Below the pieces are notes generated by a model, which saw nothing but the letters and a program-made list of their open reading frames with translations, had not been told where the DNA came from and did no database searches. This document shows, piece after piece, positions 62,477 through 64,000 of a stretch of DNA of 64,000 nucleotides (position 1 is the first letter of the stretch; every line of letters starts with the position of its first letter). This DNA comes from Candidatus Sumerlaeota bacterium (GTDB taxonomy: Bacteria; Sumerlaeota; Sumerlaeia; Sumerlaeales; Sumerlaeaceae), in NCBI GenBank assembly GCA_012513815.1, contig JAAZBM010000015.1:26159-90158 (forward strand), in the 5' to 3' direction. The position numbers and the translations under genes were made by a program.

Positions 62477-63778
62477 TCACGAGTGGACAGGATGCTCCAT
62501 CATATATCCGCGCAACATATTCAAGGCAGTCAGTGCCGCATGAACACGATTCAATTCGCGATCAAACAAAAACACTTGTTTCTTGACAATCACTTCCGTG
62601 CTTGTCGCGAGCGCGATATAAACCAAACCCACCGGCTTTGTGTCCGAGCCTCCGCCCGGCCCGGCAATGCCTGTTGTCGCAAGGGCATAGTCCGTGCCGC
62701 TCAGGCGCCGAGCACTCGCGGCCATCTCGCGAGCAGTCTCCTCGCTCACAGCGCCATAAGTCGACAACGTATCCGCGCTCACATCCAACATCAGCATCTT
62801 CGCGCTATTTGCGTAAGTCACATAGCCGCACTCGAACCAACTACTGCTGCCGGGAACGTCCGTCAAAAACTTACTAATCAATCCACCGGTGCAACTCTCC
62901 GCCGTGCTCACCCACTCACCGCGAGACTTCAACAAATCGCCGACAACCTCCGCAAGCGAAACATTATCCGTGCCGTAAACCGCATTGCGAGGTAGCAACG
63001 AAACAGTCTCGCGTTCCACCTCATCAATCAAAGCGTCAAGCGCCTCGACCGTCGCGGCATGACCCGTAATGCGCAAGTCGATTCCCATCGGGCGAGCCAA
63101 AATCGTAAAGTCAACATCCGAACGCGCACGGAACATCTGCGAAACGTACGTGCCAATCTCGCTCTCGGGATAACCGTAAATATGCAAGGTGTGCGTGCGA
63201 ACAAACAAATCGCCACTCAAACGTTCCGCGAGAATCTCCGGCACATAACGATCAAACATCGGCTTCAACTCCTTGGGAGGGCCGGGCAACGCAATCGCGG
63301 CCGCCGCCACAACATCATCACCACTTACGCCACGCTCGTCTGCCGGAGACAAAAACCATCCCGGCGCCGTCCCCCAATCATTGTAGAAAACGGATGCGCC
63401 CTCGGGAACATAGGACTGCTTGTCATTGCCCGTCGGGACCTCAACTCCACGACGACTAAAACGTTCGACAATCATGTCATGAACATGATTATCATAAACC
63501 AGTTTCGCGCCAAAAACGCGCGACAAGATTTCGCAATTCACATCATCGCCGGTCGGCCCAAGGCCTCCACTGCAAATCACCAAATCCGCTCGGCGAGCGG
63601 CAAAGCGCAACGCCGACTCGACACACGCAGCATCATCCGGAGCAGCGGTCTCCGCTACAACGCGAAGCCCCAAACCACACAAACGCTGAGCAAGCCACTG
63701 GGCATTTGTATCCGCATACATCCCCTGCAAAATTTCTGTTCCCGTACTTACAATCGCAACCGTTTTGAACTGTTTCAC
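62477..63778 (-). CDS. cinA: CinA family protein: MoaB-like domain plus nicotinamide-nucleotide amidase
   Basis: A 433-residue CinA. The N-terminal MoaB/MogA-like domain has STGTEILQGMYADTNAQWLAQRL and SGGLGPTGDDVN (about 10-160), linked in the family to ADP-ribose or nucleotide-pyrophosphatase activity. The C-terminal PncC domain (about 270-425) has ESCTGGLISKFLTDVPGSS and ATTGIAGPGGGSDTKPVGLVYIAL and removes ammonia from NMN, salvaging NAD. The start is GTG at 63778 with TAGGAA upstream. recA is not adjacent. Confidence 0.95.
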   Translation of the reverse strand: MKQFKTVAIVSTGTEILQGMYADTNAQWLAQRLCGLGLRVVAETAAPDDAACVESALRFAARRADLVICSGGLGPTGDDVNCEILSRVFGAKLVYDNHVHDMIVERFSRRGVEVPTGNDKQSYVPEGASVFYNDWGTAPGWFLSPADERGVSGDDVVAAAAIALPGPPKELKPMFDRYVPEILAERLSGDLFVRTHTLHIYGYPESEIGTYVSQMFRARSDVDFTILARPMGIDLRITGHAATVEALDALIDEVERETVSLLPRNAVYGTDNVSLAEVVGDLLKSRGEWVSTAESCTGGLISKFLTDVPGSSSWFECGYVTYANSAKMLMLDVSADTLSTYGAVSEETAREMAASARRLSGTDYALATTGIAGPGGGSDTKPVGLVYIALATSTEVIVKKQVFLFDRELNRVHAALTALNMLRGYMMEHPVHS

Positions 63779-63906
63779 TTAAAAATTCCTATCTTTTTTT
63801 ACTTTCTTCATTACCGCGATAATCCTTGATATATCTACATGAGAGAGGTACACAGACTCGTTGCTGACGCATGAAAAAACAAAAAAGATAAAAAAAGTGA
63901 TTTTTT

Positions 63907-63936
63907 TTGAATGAGTTTCTTGTAGGGACGTATATG
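63907..63936 (+). promoter_or_regulatory. Promoter of the presumed rRNA leader
   Basis: TTGAAT (63907-63912), 18 bases, TATATG (63931-63936), preceded by A- and T-tracts that could act as an UP element. Confidence 0.45.
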
Positions 63937-63944
63937 TTACTTCG

Positions 63945-63964
63945 CCGATTGAAGTATCAGTCGG
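63945..63964 (+). other. Perfect leader hairpin
   Basis: CCGATTGA and TCAGTCGG form an 8-bp stem with one G-T pair and a four-base AGTA loop, just downstream of the promoter and upstream of the boxA-like motif. Confidence 0.6.
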
Positions 63965-63970
63965 TATTTG

Positions 63971-63987
63971 GTTCTTTGAAATCTGAA
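63971..63987 (+). promoter_or_regulatory. boxA-like antitermination site of an rRNA leader
   Basis: GTTCTTTGAAATCTGAA closely resembles the GTTCTTTGAAAA-type boxA found ahead of 16S or 23S rRNA genes in many bacteria. It suggests an rRNA operon starts just past the right edge on the plus strand. Confidence 0.5.
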
Positions 63988-64000
63988 TGGAAGAGGCAAC

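Overview
The window looks like chromosomal DNA of a Gram-negative bacterium. LpxD (lipid A synthesis) and many Sec-exported or lipoprotein-type proteins imply an outer membrane. Other traits are an RNase J, an AddAB-type recombination nuclease, a eukaryote-type Ser/Thr kinase, a PilO/Amuc_1100-like protein, secreted proteins with CarboxypepD_reg-like, LamG and CBM-like domains, and a permease-HMA fusion. This mix would fit the PVC group (for example Lentisphaerota/Victivallales) or a neighbouring phylum. That placement is an inference from gene content; there is no rRNA gene inside the window to settle it. I see no phage, transposase, CRISPR array or integrative element. I count 47 convincing CDS (32 on the minus strand, 15 on the plus strand), two tRNA genes and one doubtful coding remnant. 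Genes are tightly packed, with several ATGA overlaps and one TAGATG junction.

Layout. 0.1-2.7 kb (minus): tRNA-Cys, a 59-residue GTG-initiated lipoprotein, lpxD and an M20 peptidase. 2.9-4.9 kb: two convergent TlpA-like thioredoxins sharing a terminator. 5.1-7.3 kb (plus): an SDR/flavoprotein pair strongly resembling mycobacterial DprE2/DprE1. 7.4-11.6 kb: a CBM-like lipoprotein, prmC and a rhomboid protease on minus, with a LamG secreted protein divergent from them. 12.1-14.4 kb (plus): M29 aminopeptidase and glycerate kinase. 14.4-28.8 kb (minus): a Cache/PAS/GGDEF cyclase, a metal permease-HMA fusion, cysS, a second CBM-like lipoprotein, purE, a NamZ-family hydrolase, a Ser/Thr kinase, glgC and a PpiC isomerase with a very long disordered spacer.

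28.9-33.6 kb (minus): tRNA-Leu, a PilO/Amuc_1100-like protein with a Met-Pro-Gly repeat, holA, a YkgJ-type protein and fabF. 33.8 kb: a plus-strand Na+-dependent NSS transporter, converging stop-to-stop on two paralogous CarboxypepD_reg-type membrane proteins. 39.4-43.3 kb (minus): an orphan sugar-binding lipoprotein, HIT, adk and purA. Next come a beta-lactamase-fold hydrolase, an MFS carrier, RNase J and an exonuclease-LarE fusion. 49.6-55.7 kb (plus): an NtrC-type regulator followed by thioesterase, zinc-ribbon membrane protein, OsmC, orphan ABC-2 permease, MBL hydrolase and a secreted protein. 55.7-63.8 kb (minus): addA, addB and cinA. The last 100 bases carry a promoter, a perfect hairpin and a boxA-like motif that look like the leader of an rRNA operon beginning beyond the window.

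Best candidates for a second look: the DprE1/DprE2-like pair outside actinobacteria, the exonuclease-LarE fusion, the Met-Pro-Gly PilO-like protein, the duplicated CBM-only lipoproteins, and the paralogous CarboxypepD_reg membrane proteins. Minus-strand coding sequence is G/T-rich and plus-strand coding sequence C-rich, so base composition follows the strand and probably reflects replication rather than transfer.
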